A stretch of DNA of 64,000 nucleotides. It comes from Eucommia ulmoides (Eukaryota > Streptophyta > Magnoliopsida > Garryales > Eucommiaceae). A program made the position numbers and the translations under genes. Shown here in pieces: positions 54,551 to 64,000 of this stretch. Numbering within the stretch: the stretch's first letter is position 1; every line of letters starts with the position of its first letter. The stretch lies in the NCBI GenBank assembly GCA_016647705.1, contig CM028325.1, positions 32,592,474 to 32,656,473 on the forward strand. The letters run 5' to 3'. The notes under the pieces are model-generated. The model did not search any database, had not been told where the DNA came from, and saw only the letters and a program-made list of their open reading frames with translations.

Positions 54551-56443
54551 AGAATAGTGAGAGGAGATGAGAAGTTCTTCCGGGCTTGTGCTTAGAAGGC
54601 ACTGGTAAAAAGAAAATAGTAATCAAAGGCAAAGCTAGAGCTCGGGGAACCTGAACTCATGGCTCTAGATCGGGGACCTAGGCCGGTACCCATCGACGAT
54701 CCTCGAGAGGAAGAGGCTGGGGACCACACGAGGAATTGGTGGAAATTTCCATCCACCCAATAGTTCAAGAAAGAACCATAAAGATTAGAGCTAGCCTCAC
54801 ATTCCAACATAGAGTTGAACTTACCGAGTTGCTCCGAAAAAATTATGACGTCTTTGCATGGTCCCATGATGAACTACCAGGTATCGACCCGAGTGTGGTG
54901 ATGCATCACCTGCACACTGACCCACACTACTATTTCATGAGACAGAAGTAAAGAAAGTTTCATCCGGAGCGCCAAAAGATTATTGAAGAAAAAATAGACA
55001 AGCTGATCAAATCCGACGTCGTTGAAGAAGTTAAGTTCCCCGACTGGCCAGCCATTGTGGTCTTGGTCCCCAAGGCCAGCAACAAATGGTGCCTCTGCAT
55101 CGATTTCAAGGACCTGAATAAAGCATGCCCGAAGGACTTCTTCATCCTCCCCAGAATCAACATCGTCATCGACGCCACGGCAGGGTATGAGCGCCTGAGT
55201 TTTCTCGATACTTATTCCAGGTACAACCAAATCCCTATGTTCCCCCTGACAAGAGCAAGACATCCTTCATCACAGACAAGGGGACATATTTCTACAAGGT
55301 CATGCCATTTGGCTTGCGCAATGCCGGAGTAACGTACCAACGACTGGTAAACAAAATATTCAAAGAGGAGATTGGGCAGACGATGGAGGTTTACATCGAT
55401 GATATGTTGGTTAAGAGTTTGAGGGTCTCTGACTACACTCAACATCTCCAGAATTGCTTCGGGAAGCTCAGGGCTTATCGAATGAAACTCAACCCCAACA
55501 AATGCATTTTTGGAGTTTCTGCAGGAAAGTTCCTCGGGTACATGGTCTCCCAGCGCGGCAGTGATGCTAATCCTGATCTGATAAACGCAGTACTTGGAAT
55601 GACCTCTCCTTGGAATAAGAAAGAAGTACAAATGCTGACGGGGAGGCTCACTACCCTCAATCAGTTCATCTCAAAAGGTATCGGAGAAATGCCTGCCCTT
55701 CTTCAAGGTGCTACGAGGCAACAACAACTTTGGATGTATAAAGGAATGCGAAACAGCTTTCCCGGAGCTCAAAAATTATCTCTCATCTGCTCCCCTGCTC
55801 AGCACCCCGAAGGTAGGAGAAACTCTATACTTGTATATTTCTGCCTCCCCAAAGGCGGTTAGCACGGCTCTTGTCCAGGAGGACACCGGTGTTCAACACC
55901 CTATCTATTACTCCAATAGAGTCCTCTCAGATGTCGAGACCAGGAACACCAAATTTGAAAAACTTGCTTACGCCCTGTTGGTGGCCTCTTGGAACCTAAA
56001 ACAATACTTCTAAACTCACACGATCATTATCCTAATTGACCAGCCGATAAGGCAGATTCTGTATTCACCGGACGTCTCGGGATGGTTAATGAAATACAAT
56101 CTTGACCTAGGTCTGTTCCACATTGAATACTGCCCTAGGACCGCCATCAAAGTCCAAGTCCTGACGAATTTTATTATCGAGCTCACATTCCCTGAGGATC
56201 CAGAACCACCTGCTGGCAACCTGGAAGCGAAACCCCATAGAGGCTGAGCGAATGTTAAGGAGCTCAAATCCAAATTCTGATCCGACAACGTGGAAGCTTT
56301 TCATCGAAAGATCGTCCAACACCAACGGTTGTGGGGTAGGAATAGTGCTCGTTACAACCTCCGACAACGAAGAGATTGAATACTCCCTGAGGCTAGGTCT
56401 AGAGCAACAAACAACGAGGCTCTGCTCGACGGCCTCCGCTTAG
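54551..56443 (+). pseudogene. Tat reverse transcriptase and two RNase H domains
   Basis: RT reads YDVFAWSHDELPGIDP (54846), KWCLCIDFKDLNKACPKD, then a frame change near 55240, MPFGLRNAGVTYQRLVNKIF and the active site VYIDDMLVKS (55390). The first RNase H has LYLYISASPKAVSTALVQED and HPIYYSNRVLSD (to 56013). The second, Tat-specific RNase H reads WKLFIERSSNTNGCGVGIVL (about 56292); the Asp of the usual VDGSSN is replaced. Stops at 54952, 56011 and 56237 and several frame changes disable it. Confidence 0.85.
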
Positions 56444-57800
56444 CCCGGGAATTTAATGTGAACACGCTGACCATCTTCTGTGACTCTCAACTAGTTGTCA
56501 ACTAGGTCAACAGGGATTATATAGGGAAGGATCCTAGTATGACCACATATCTAGGGAGAGTTAAGGCCTTGATGGAGGAATTTGAAAAAATCCATGTGAC
56601 CCAAATACCCCGAGAAGAGAACCGACACAATGATACCCTAGTAAACCTCGTCTCGGCTGTAGAATGGACACTGAAGATGAGCATTCCCATTGAGTACTTA
56701 GATGCTCCGAGCACGATGATATCTGACCAGGTGGCATCTATCTGTGAGCTTAGCAACCAGCCCACCTGGATGGATCCAATACGACAGTACTTGGAAGACG
56801 GAACGTTACCCGCTGACTACGTAATGAGGGAAGTCCATGAGGTGATATATAGAAATCACTCGGGGGGCAAAGCTCTCACTGGAAAATTGCTCCGCCAAGG
56901 GTACTTCTGGCCCAAAATGCTCTAGGACGCAACCAAATTTGTGAAAAAATGTGACAAGTGCCAACGCTTTGGCCTCCACTCTCATTTACCTCCAATGACC
57001 ACGGTACCAATGACGAGTCCATGGCCATTCTCCTAGTGGGGAATAGATCTGCTAGGCTATTTTCCTCAAGGCACCAGCTAGAGAAAGTTACTTGTCATTT
57101 CTATCGATTACTTCACCAAGTGGGTTGAGGCCAAACCCCTAGTGCGCATCACCAAAGAAAAAAATTCGAGACTGCGTCTGGAAATCAATGGTGTGCCAGT
57201 TCAGAATCCCGAAGACAATCGTATCCAACAATGGCACTCAATTCGACAATGATTTATTTGTTATTTTTTGTTCCGGCCTTAGTATCCGAACTCATTTTGC
57301 ATCACTAGGTCACCTACAGGCTAATGGCTAGGTCGAGGTCACCAACTGAACAATCCTGTACGGTTTGAAGACTAGACTCGACAAGGCTAAGGGGAGGTGG
57401 GTCCTTTATCCCGTCCTTTGGGCATATCACACTACTTCCCAAACCCTAACGGGAGAGACACCATTCGCAATGACGTTCGTTAGCACAGGACCAAGAAGCA
57501 AATAATGTCATGTTGGCTCTTAATTTAGACTTGCTAGAAGAACGACGAGAGAACACTCGAATACGCCAAGCAGCTTACCAACAACGGGTAGTTTAGCACT
57601 ACGATATAAGGTTACGCTTGCGCTGTTTTGAGGTCGGAGACCTCGTCCTCAAGAAGGTGACCTTAACAACTAAAGAGCAAAATGTGGAAAAGTTAGCCCC
57701 CAGCTGGGAGGGACCTTACCACGTCATCAGAATTGCAAGGCCAGGCACCAACGAGCTCGAGACCAAGGAGGGAATCTCGCTATGACACCCATGGAATGCT
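56444..57800 (+). pseudogene. Rest of the second RNase H and integrase of the Tat element, heavily broken
   Basis: VTQIPREENRHNDTLVNLVS closes the RNase H region. Integrase starts with NHSGGKALTGKLLRQGYFWP, CDKCQRFG (HHCC) and WGIDLLGYFP, then KLLVISIDYFTKWVEAKPL. Further on, the DNA still shows relic core and tail segments in all three frames. Many stops from 56923 on. Confidence 0.8.
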
Positions 57801-58760
57801 GACCATCTCAAGTAGTACCACTATAGAGATCAGGTCATTTTGTAAACATTCTATTTTTATGCCAAGTGTAATTTATTTTCATAACAATGCAATGGCTTTC
57901 TAAGAAAAATGGTATTCTATGAAAGCAATACTCCGAAATGCCTGGAAACATCAAGGACTGTCTCGAAGAGTCATATTCTAGCCAGTAGCACGAGTAGTGA
58001 AACTACTCCCACTACGGGCTGGGGGGAAGGGTAAGTATAGCCTTGGCAAAAAAACAAGTATGAAATCTTGACCAAAAGAATTCCAAAACCAAAATGGCGT
58101 CAAAATACACACCAAGTGTAAAGTTTTGGCTGAGCTACGCTCTCGGGGCAACATCAGCTCAGATCCGTGAATTTGGACTCCACAAAAAAAAAAAAAAAAA
58201 AAAAAATCCCGAGCTGAGGTCCACGAGGGCTCAGCACGGGTACTAAGTTTTGATTTAAGTCTACATAGCAACCGACCATGTTATCCTGGGCACATCAATG
58301 GGTTTATGCCCATTTACACAGTGTTGGGCTGAACGTGAAAACGACTTACTTCTTGTATCCTAAAGAGAAGAGAGAAGCAAGAAGAGAGTTGGGACAAGTA
58401 ATTACTCAAAAAATCTCCTGTGTATTCTATTAAAAAATGAGGGCTTACATCAGTGAGGTTCATGTCCATTTACACAGTCATGCCAGACAAAATAAAACAG
58501 AAAAAAGCAAAACAAAAAGTTCAAGTCTTCAAAAATATCCGGGACGAGAATCTGGAACCACGCCTAGGACTACCAAAGGGCCTATTCTTCTCTAGAGACA
58601 CCTTCGATGTCCACAATGTCGACCATAATGTCCTTATCCCCGTCATCTTCTTCCCCCTCGGCCTTTTCATCATGTCCTTCTTCGGCCTCCGCCTCCTGAG
58701 CTTACTCCAATGGGACCACCTCGGCTACCCTTTTCACTACTAGTCTCTTTGCTTGGGAAA
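57801..58760. other. Non-coding spacer of the Tat element
   Basis: Lies between integrase and the antisense ORF, with a poly-A run at 58184-58206. A short direct repeat, TGCCCATTTACACAGT and TGTCCATTTACACAGT, occurs at about 58307 and 58463. No gene. Confidence 0.5.
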
Positions 58761-58802
58761 CTCCATCCTAACCCCCGAGCAGTCAAAATCGGGATAGTGG
58801 CT

Positions 58803-61327
58803 CTAAAGAAAGCAAATCGTGGCCTTATGACCGCCATCCATGTACTCAACAGCCAGCTTGTACTTTAGGTACTCGAATTTTGTCCTCGACTTGTAGTCTT
58901 GGATAGTTTTCTTCTCAGCTTTACGGATCACCTTCGCTCTAAGCAGATCTTTTTTCTTCATCATCTTCTCCAGTTCGGCCATCTTCATCTCCAGGTTGGT
59001 CTTTTGCTTTTGGAGATTGTCCCATTCCTATGTGATAAGGACATGGTGGGATTGTAGGCTGTTATAGCTTGGGTGGCAAGCAGGAGGTTGTCACTTAGTC
59101 TATTCACCTTCGCCTCTGCCGTAGTCTTTTTTGATTGGAGGATTGACTCCTCCATGGCTCTCTTGGAGATCCGGTCATACACGACCGACATTCGGAGCAT
59201 GCACTGTATCAGGGTGACGAATTTAAAACACTTGGAAAAATTTGACAAGTTGATGAAAACAAAATGAAAATATGAATTGGTGGGGTCCTTACTAAGATTT
59301 GGTCACAGACGGCCTGACGCATAATGTTATCAGTACTTCTTCCTCCATCAAGGTTTTGTCATTAGGAGGGGTGATGCGGAGGAGGTAAGCAGGCATCACC
59401 GTAGGACTCCTCAGCAGGAACCGATCAGTCGGGAGCCTTGTGTTCAGGATCCCAAAGACGGAATCGTCGACCGTCAACTTAGAGGAAGCCCCGGCCATGA
59501 GCTTTGTCCTCTTGGAGGACTTGTGCTTATTTTGTTTGCCCTCATGGGCCTTCCTTTTCCCCTTGTCGAAAGCTTGGGGGGAAGTGTCTCTACTTCCAGT
59601 ACGGGTGGATTAACGGGAACCCGACTTCGACTGTGGGGTGTCCCTTATCACAACTCCAGGAAGAGTGGGGGAGCGACTCCTGGTAGGCGTTGTTGGGTGC
59701 CGTTGTTGTTGTTACTGTGACGGCGTTGGGAAAAGCTGGGATGTTTAGCCAGCTTGGGATCCTCTAGTGTGCTCCGAGCCATCGGCCTTCGCTGCCTCGG
59801 CAACCTCTCTGGCCTTCTCCTCTAGCAGCTTCTGAACAACCATAGTTTTGTCCATAGCTGCAATATTCAACAAGATATTTAGAAATTTCTCTATCCTGGC
59901 CAACGGCATCCAATTCTACACAAGAAAATCTACGCGGTTGAGCATTGAACGATATGAAAATTTAAAGTGTGAAGAATTGACAGGGCCGAGATTGCTTACC
60001 GTTGCCTAAATTTTTAGGGATGTCGAGTTCGAGCGGAGTGCCTGATGGTATGTACCAGTAGATGGAGAAAAGATAAGAATCGAGCAAGGTGTTCACGTCC
60101 CTGAAGACCGTCCTCCAAACTTTGTCCCTCTGCTCGACAATCTCTTTGCTAAACTCGGGCTTCATTTTCTTGGGTACTTCTTTCACTGTGCAAAGTTACA
60201 ATGAGAAATTATTAATGCAAGTGTAATGGTAAGTTTGAGAACAAAAGTCCCCCATCGAGGGACTATAGCCTTACCGACTTTTCCCCATTCCAGCTAAAGG
60301 GGATACTTTCTTTCATCTTCCGGGTCGAATTGCCAACTGCTCCCTCTGAGATAGAAGAACTGGGTCTTCCAGTTGTGAATAGAAGAGTCCAGGTCCTTCA
60401 AGAAAGTTGACTTGGACGAGATATAGCACTACCCAACGTCTCAAGGAACTGACTTGGGAAAGAATAGAACCTTGAAGAGCTCAATACTCGACTCGAGTCC
60501 CTCGGCTTGGAGGATGATGTATGACGCCACCAGGGCTCTCATACCGTTCAAAACAATTGTGATAAACACAAATGATACTCTGTGCAGAGGGCCTAGATCC
60601 ACCAATGGATCGGGAATCGGAGACCCACCTCCAGTTGTTGCTTATAAACGGTCATATAGCCCGTCGGTGGCATACATACTCGATCATTGGGCCCGGGAAC
60701 AATAGTTTTAACCCTTTCCAGGAAGAAATATTCACTTCGGCAGTTGAGAATGAAATCTTCTGTCATATTCGTTTTTGTTTTCCACACTGGGCTCGAGATT
60801 GAGACCTTTACGTAAAGTTTTTCCAGCCTAGCATTGTGCACCTCGTTTTCACGAAACAGCTTGGGCAGAAAGACACCGAAGGGGATCTTCACCATGATGA
60901 TGGTGTCGGGAGGGACCTCGACATCAGGGTTATGTGATGTAGACGCACCTCCGCTCTTGTCGACATGGTTCACTATGACCGTGCAGTTGACCAGGAATAA
61001 CTGGATCGCACCGCTCGTTTTGTGGATCCTCGCCATGGCAGTCGACGAGGCATCTCCTGGAGCGGGACGACGCTCGACCTTGAAGGACAGGGAACTAGTA
61101 GATATCCGTTCTGAGGAATTGGACCCTGAGTTAGAGGTCGAACCCGAGGAGAAAAAAGATGAGGAAGAGAATTCCAACATTTTGTCCGAGCAAAGGAGGA
61201 AAAAGGTACCAATGCTGAGGAGAAGGGAGAGCTCTGAAAATTTTGCAAGTGTCGAATGAATGAAACGACCCCTCTTTTTATGAAAAGAAAGGTGCCCATA
61301 CGAAGGGTTGCCCAGCCTAAAGGTCAC
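58803..61327 (-). pseudogene. Antisense extra ORF of the Tat element (plant transposon/gypsy-type protein)
   Basis: On the minus strand from about 61327: an N-terminal Ser/acidic region (EFSSSSFFSS), then VMPPTGY-like CMPPTGYMTVYKQQLEVGLR and FPIHWW (about 60600), which fit the 'putative gypsy type transposon' domain (PF04195 type). Next FFYLRGSSWQFDP near 60350, a block RTVFRDVNTLLDSYLFSIYW, and coiled-coil-like segments (59248 to 58803). Broken by stops near 60440-60430 and elsewhere. Extra ORFs in reverse orientation between pol and 3' LTR are known in Tat-lineage elements; function unknown. Confidence 0.7.
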
Positions 61328-61448
61328 GGATACCTAGATTAACGCGCCTATTGCCACGTGGCACCCATCTAGCGGTTGTGGCATTGGCTTCCCCTACAAG
61401 CCAAAATGGGGGCACGTGTCACCCACGCACCACGTGAGAACCAGGAAG

Positions 61449-61826
61449 CCTCAAACCTTCCCTCCTTCCAAGAGTTCAAGTTTGAAGAAATGTTCGAGCT
61501 TACGAGCCTACGTACTCTCAGCTCGGACATGATCAAAAGGGGAACCTCAAACCTTCTTTCATTCTTTCCAAGAGTTCAAGTTTGAAGAAATGTCTGAGCT
61601 CACGAGCCTACGTACTCCCAACTCGGACACGATAAAAAAGGGAGAGCCTCAAAAATTCCTTTATTCCAAGAGTTCAAGTTTGAAGATATATCCGAGCTCA
61701 CGAGCCTACGTACTCCCAGCTCGGACATGATCAAAAGGGGGGAGCCTCAAACATTCCTTCCTTCTAAGAGTTGAAATTTGAAGAAATGACCATGCTCACG
61801 AGCCTACGTATTCCCAGCTCAGATAT
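61449..61826 (+). repeat. Four tandem repeats of about 98 bp before the lost 3' LTR
   Basis: Units start near 61449, 61545, 61647 and 61744. Each holds CCTCAAAC, CCAAGAGTTCAAGTTTGAAG, GAGCCTACGTACTC and CAGCTCGGACATGATCAAAA. The fourth breaks off at CAGCTCAGATAT, where the next repeat starts. Tandem arrays at this place are usual in Tat/Ogre elements. Confidence 0.88.
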
Positions 61827-64000
61827 TGTTGGCCCAGTGAGCTACCCAAGAGGGGGTGAATTGGGTAAATAAAATATTATCAGATAAAAAATACTTTAAT
61901 AATCCAAAAAAATAATTTTAATTTTATCTTTATATCACAGAGGAAATATAAAATCAATTAGGTGCACACCAAATAACGAAAATAAATAATATAAAGATAG
62001 TAGTATACTAGAAATTTATACTGGTTCACCAAGCTACTTTTGGCTAATCCAGTCCTCCGAGCCCCACGGAGAGTCGCACCCACTAAACTCAAGATTACTT
62101 TAAAGGTAGGAACCAAACTCTCACAAAAATTCTTTTACAGGCTTAGAATCAACCTTTACAAAATTCATTTTCACAGGCTTAGGAATAACCTCTACTGTTT
62201 ACAGACTCAAGAATAATATAATTCTTTTTTAAAATAAGGCTAAAGAATCAAAACCTCACAAACACTCCAAATATACTTTTACCTAGTAAGGATTGAACCG
62301 TTACAAAATTGCTCACAAAAATAATTCAATCCAGGAAGAATTACTACCTCAATCTCTTTACAAGAAAAGACTGAAACCAACTACTCTTAGATTAAATACT
62401 CCCAACAGTATTCAATTCGTCACTCAACTCACCAATTAAAAATTGACAAGTGATTTTTCTCACTTGGAGCTTCTACCACCCCAAATAAATTAAAACTCAA
62501 TTAATATCTCAAAACTAGTGATGGAAAAGTAAGATATTCAAAATCTGATTTTAAACAAAAATATGTAGCACGTAATCAGATTGATTCAAGAAATTATTTC
62601 AAAAATGTTTTTCAATAAAAAAACCAGAAAACAATTTATAAAGATCAAATTCCAAATATAATGAAACAATACAAAATAGAAAATAATTTGGAAAGGTCTC
62701 ACACGGAATCCACCAAAAGAATAATTATAGCAATGTCACTTCAGATTCGGTAGTAGCAATGATTCACAACGAATAATTCTCAAGAATAACTCTTAGAAAA
62801 ACTCTCACAATTCTCAATATTATTTCTTTTAGCAAAGCTCAGTATTATATTCTTGATCTTTCTCTCTAATATGAAAAACGCAAGTTTATATAAATGGGAA
62901 TAAAATAAGCTCTCTAACGGCTAGTTCCCACTTGTTATGACACTTAATTGTTCTTATGGACCCCTTATATCATTAAGACTTCATCCTAATTCAAATCACT
63001 TAATTATAGCTTTTAAATTTCTCAATTAAGTCCACCCAAATATTTCTCAATCCTAATTAAATAGGATATAAAGTATTACATGTACCAAATTGAAAAATAT
63101 TCAAATTTAATGAACCATATCTATAGAGATATCATAATATGTGTTGTATATCTCAAATAATATTAAATCCCTAATATATCTCATAAATCCTAACCAAAAA
63201 ACGGCTAGTAATGACTACTTTTAGAATAAAATCCAGAATTCCGTAATATCCTGAAACAATCCCATAAGTCGACCGACCAAGATCACCTATCTATCGATTG
63301 ATTCAGAATGTAGCCAAGTCAAAAATTATGTGCCCATCAGTCGACCTATTTGTCAACTTGGAGATTCAGAGAGTTACATTTCTTATTACAGGTAGACCGC
63401 CCAGTTGACTTATCGATTCAGAGAGTTCATATTTAAGCTTCGGCCGACCTACCTGTCAACTTAGAGATTTAGAGACTTTTCCTTCTATGCTGCGGTCAAC
63501 TTACCTGTTGACTTATCAATGCTGAAATCTCTTCTAAAGTCGTTTTAATTCATTCGCATCGACGTTTTTGCCCCTTTAACCGTTTTCTTTTCTCGGTTAG
63601 CTCCACTAAATACTTAAATTCAATTTTAATCAATTATTAATATTTATTTTTCAATCACACATAGGAGCAAATAATTTAACTAATTAGGATTCTATAAACA
63701 ACACACATATTTTTAAAAATCACTTAAAAATCTTTTTGTGTCGTATGTGATTCTAATTGGGATATTAAGAGTTGAAATTTAACCTGAGTTGGTTTTCCTA
63801 GATTCTTTAAATTCTTCAACCTCTTAATCCTTCAATATCTTTGTCATCATATCTTTATCGTTTGGAATTAATAAACTGAAACACTTAATCAAACCGTTAG
63901 TTCTATAAAAAATATCAACCTTTAATTGTCCATCAAAATCTTAGGATCGACAATCTCTCCCTTTTTTATGATGACAACTAACTTTGATATTTTTTTCAAA
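61827..64000. mobile_element. LTR-type repeat running off the window
   Basis: Starts TGTTGGCCCAGTGAGCTACC with AAGAGGGGGTGAATTGGG, a common start of plant LTR elements. A block with about four GTCGACCTACCTGTCAACTT-like units lies at 63268-63510. Near the right edge is CGACAATCTCTCCC then TTTTTTATGATGACAAC, usually seen at the LTR/internal border of related elements. No coding region in the window. Family and orientation are uncertain. Confidence 0.5.

Larger units (their letters stand above)
40783..61826 (+). mobile_element. Tat-lineage Ty3/Gypsy retrotransposon, split by two insertions and cut at the right
   Basis: Order: 5' LTR (40783-41516), primer-binding-like site, gag (42429-42908), start of protease (to 43689), [chromovirus 43690-52654], rest of protease (52655-52893), [1.65-kb element 52894-54545], RT, RNase H, second RNase H and integrase (54551-57800), an antisense extra ORF (58803-61327), tandem repeats (61449-61826), then an LTR-type repeat that cuts it off. 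A second RNase H and an extra ORF before the 3' LTR are traits of the Tat/Ogre/Retand lineage. Without insertions it is about 10.4 kb to this point. Its 3' LTR is not in the window. All coding parts carry stops. Confidence 0.82.

Overview
This is nuclear DNA of a flowering plant, probably a eudicot. The evidence is the AT-rich background, GT-AG introns, a LRK10L/WAK-like receptor kinase gene, and dense nesting of plant-type transposons (Helitron, hAT, CACTA, MULE, PIF-like, Copia, two Ty3/Gypsy lineages, SINEs, LINE). No prokaryotic signal, rRNA or intact tRNA gene was seen. The species cannot be told from the sequence.

Layout. 1-2250: AT-rich DNA with two possible terminal exons of an unknown gene, ending in a Helitron 3' terminus. 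2255-12358: a second probable Helitron, split by a 2.57-kb solo LTR (3952-6523, duplication CCCAG) and a 4.4-kb hAT element with a dead transposase (6542-10916). 12484-16709: a CACTA-type element carrying a captured GTE-type NET domain and a nested MITE with a very GC-rich core. About 18.1-28.4 kb: a large Mutator-like element (MULE) that seems to sit inside a PIF-like element (17484-29100). It has a near-intact transposase gene on the plus strand and, convergent to it, a DUF1985-like/coiled-coil/Ulp1-protease gene on the minus strand. 29274-37984: a minus-strand LRK10L receptor kinase gene with a decayed Copia copy in its first intron, plus a second upstream ectodomain exon. 38.4-38.9 kb: a SINE and a LINE scrap. 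40783-61826: a Tat-lineage Ty3/Gypsy element with an antisense extra ORF. It is split by a chromovirus-like Gypsy element (43690-52654) landed in its protease motif and by a 1.65-kb TG...CA element (52894-54545). The last 2.2 kb is another LTR-type repeat.

Main discovery. All non-coding parts of the MULE, and none of its recognised exons, are filled with a 16-bp perfect palindrome, GCGTTAACGTTAACGC, and variants; about 30 copies of the core TTAACGTTAA were counted by eye. Each full copy holds three CpG sites 6 bp apart, and most variants differ by CG to TG or CG to CA. MULE transposase + DUF1985-type partner gene + short motif confined to non-coding DNA is the layout of the Arabidopsis VANDAL anti-silencing system, in which VANC proteins bind family-specific motifs and remove silencing. 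The window may therefore hold a VANDAL-like self-protection system with a new target motif and an Ulp1-fused effector. This is inference; the partner gene here carries stops and frameshifts.

The only clear host gene is the LRK10L receptor kinase. Its four inferred exons join into one 697-codon frame despite the intronic retrotransposon. The upstream ectodomain exon ends in the same splice phase, so it could be an alternative first exon or a kinase-less duplicate.
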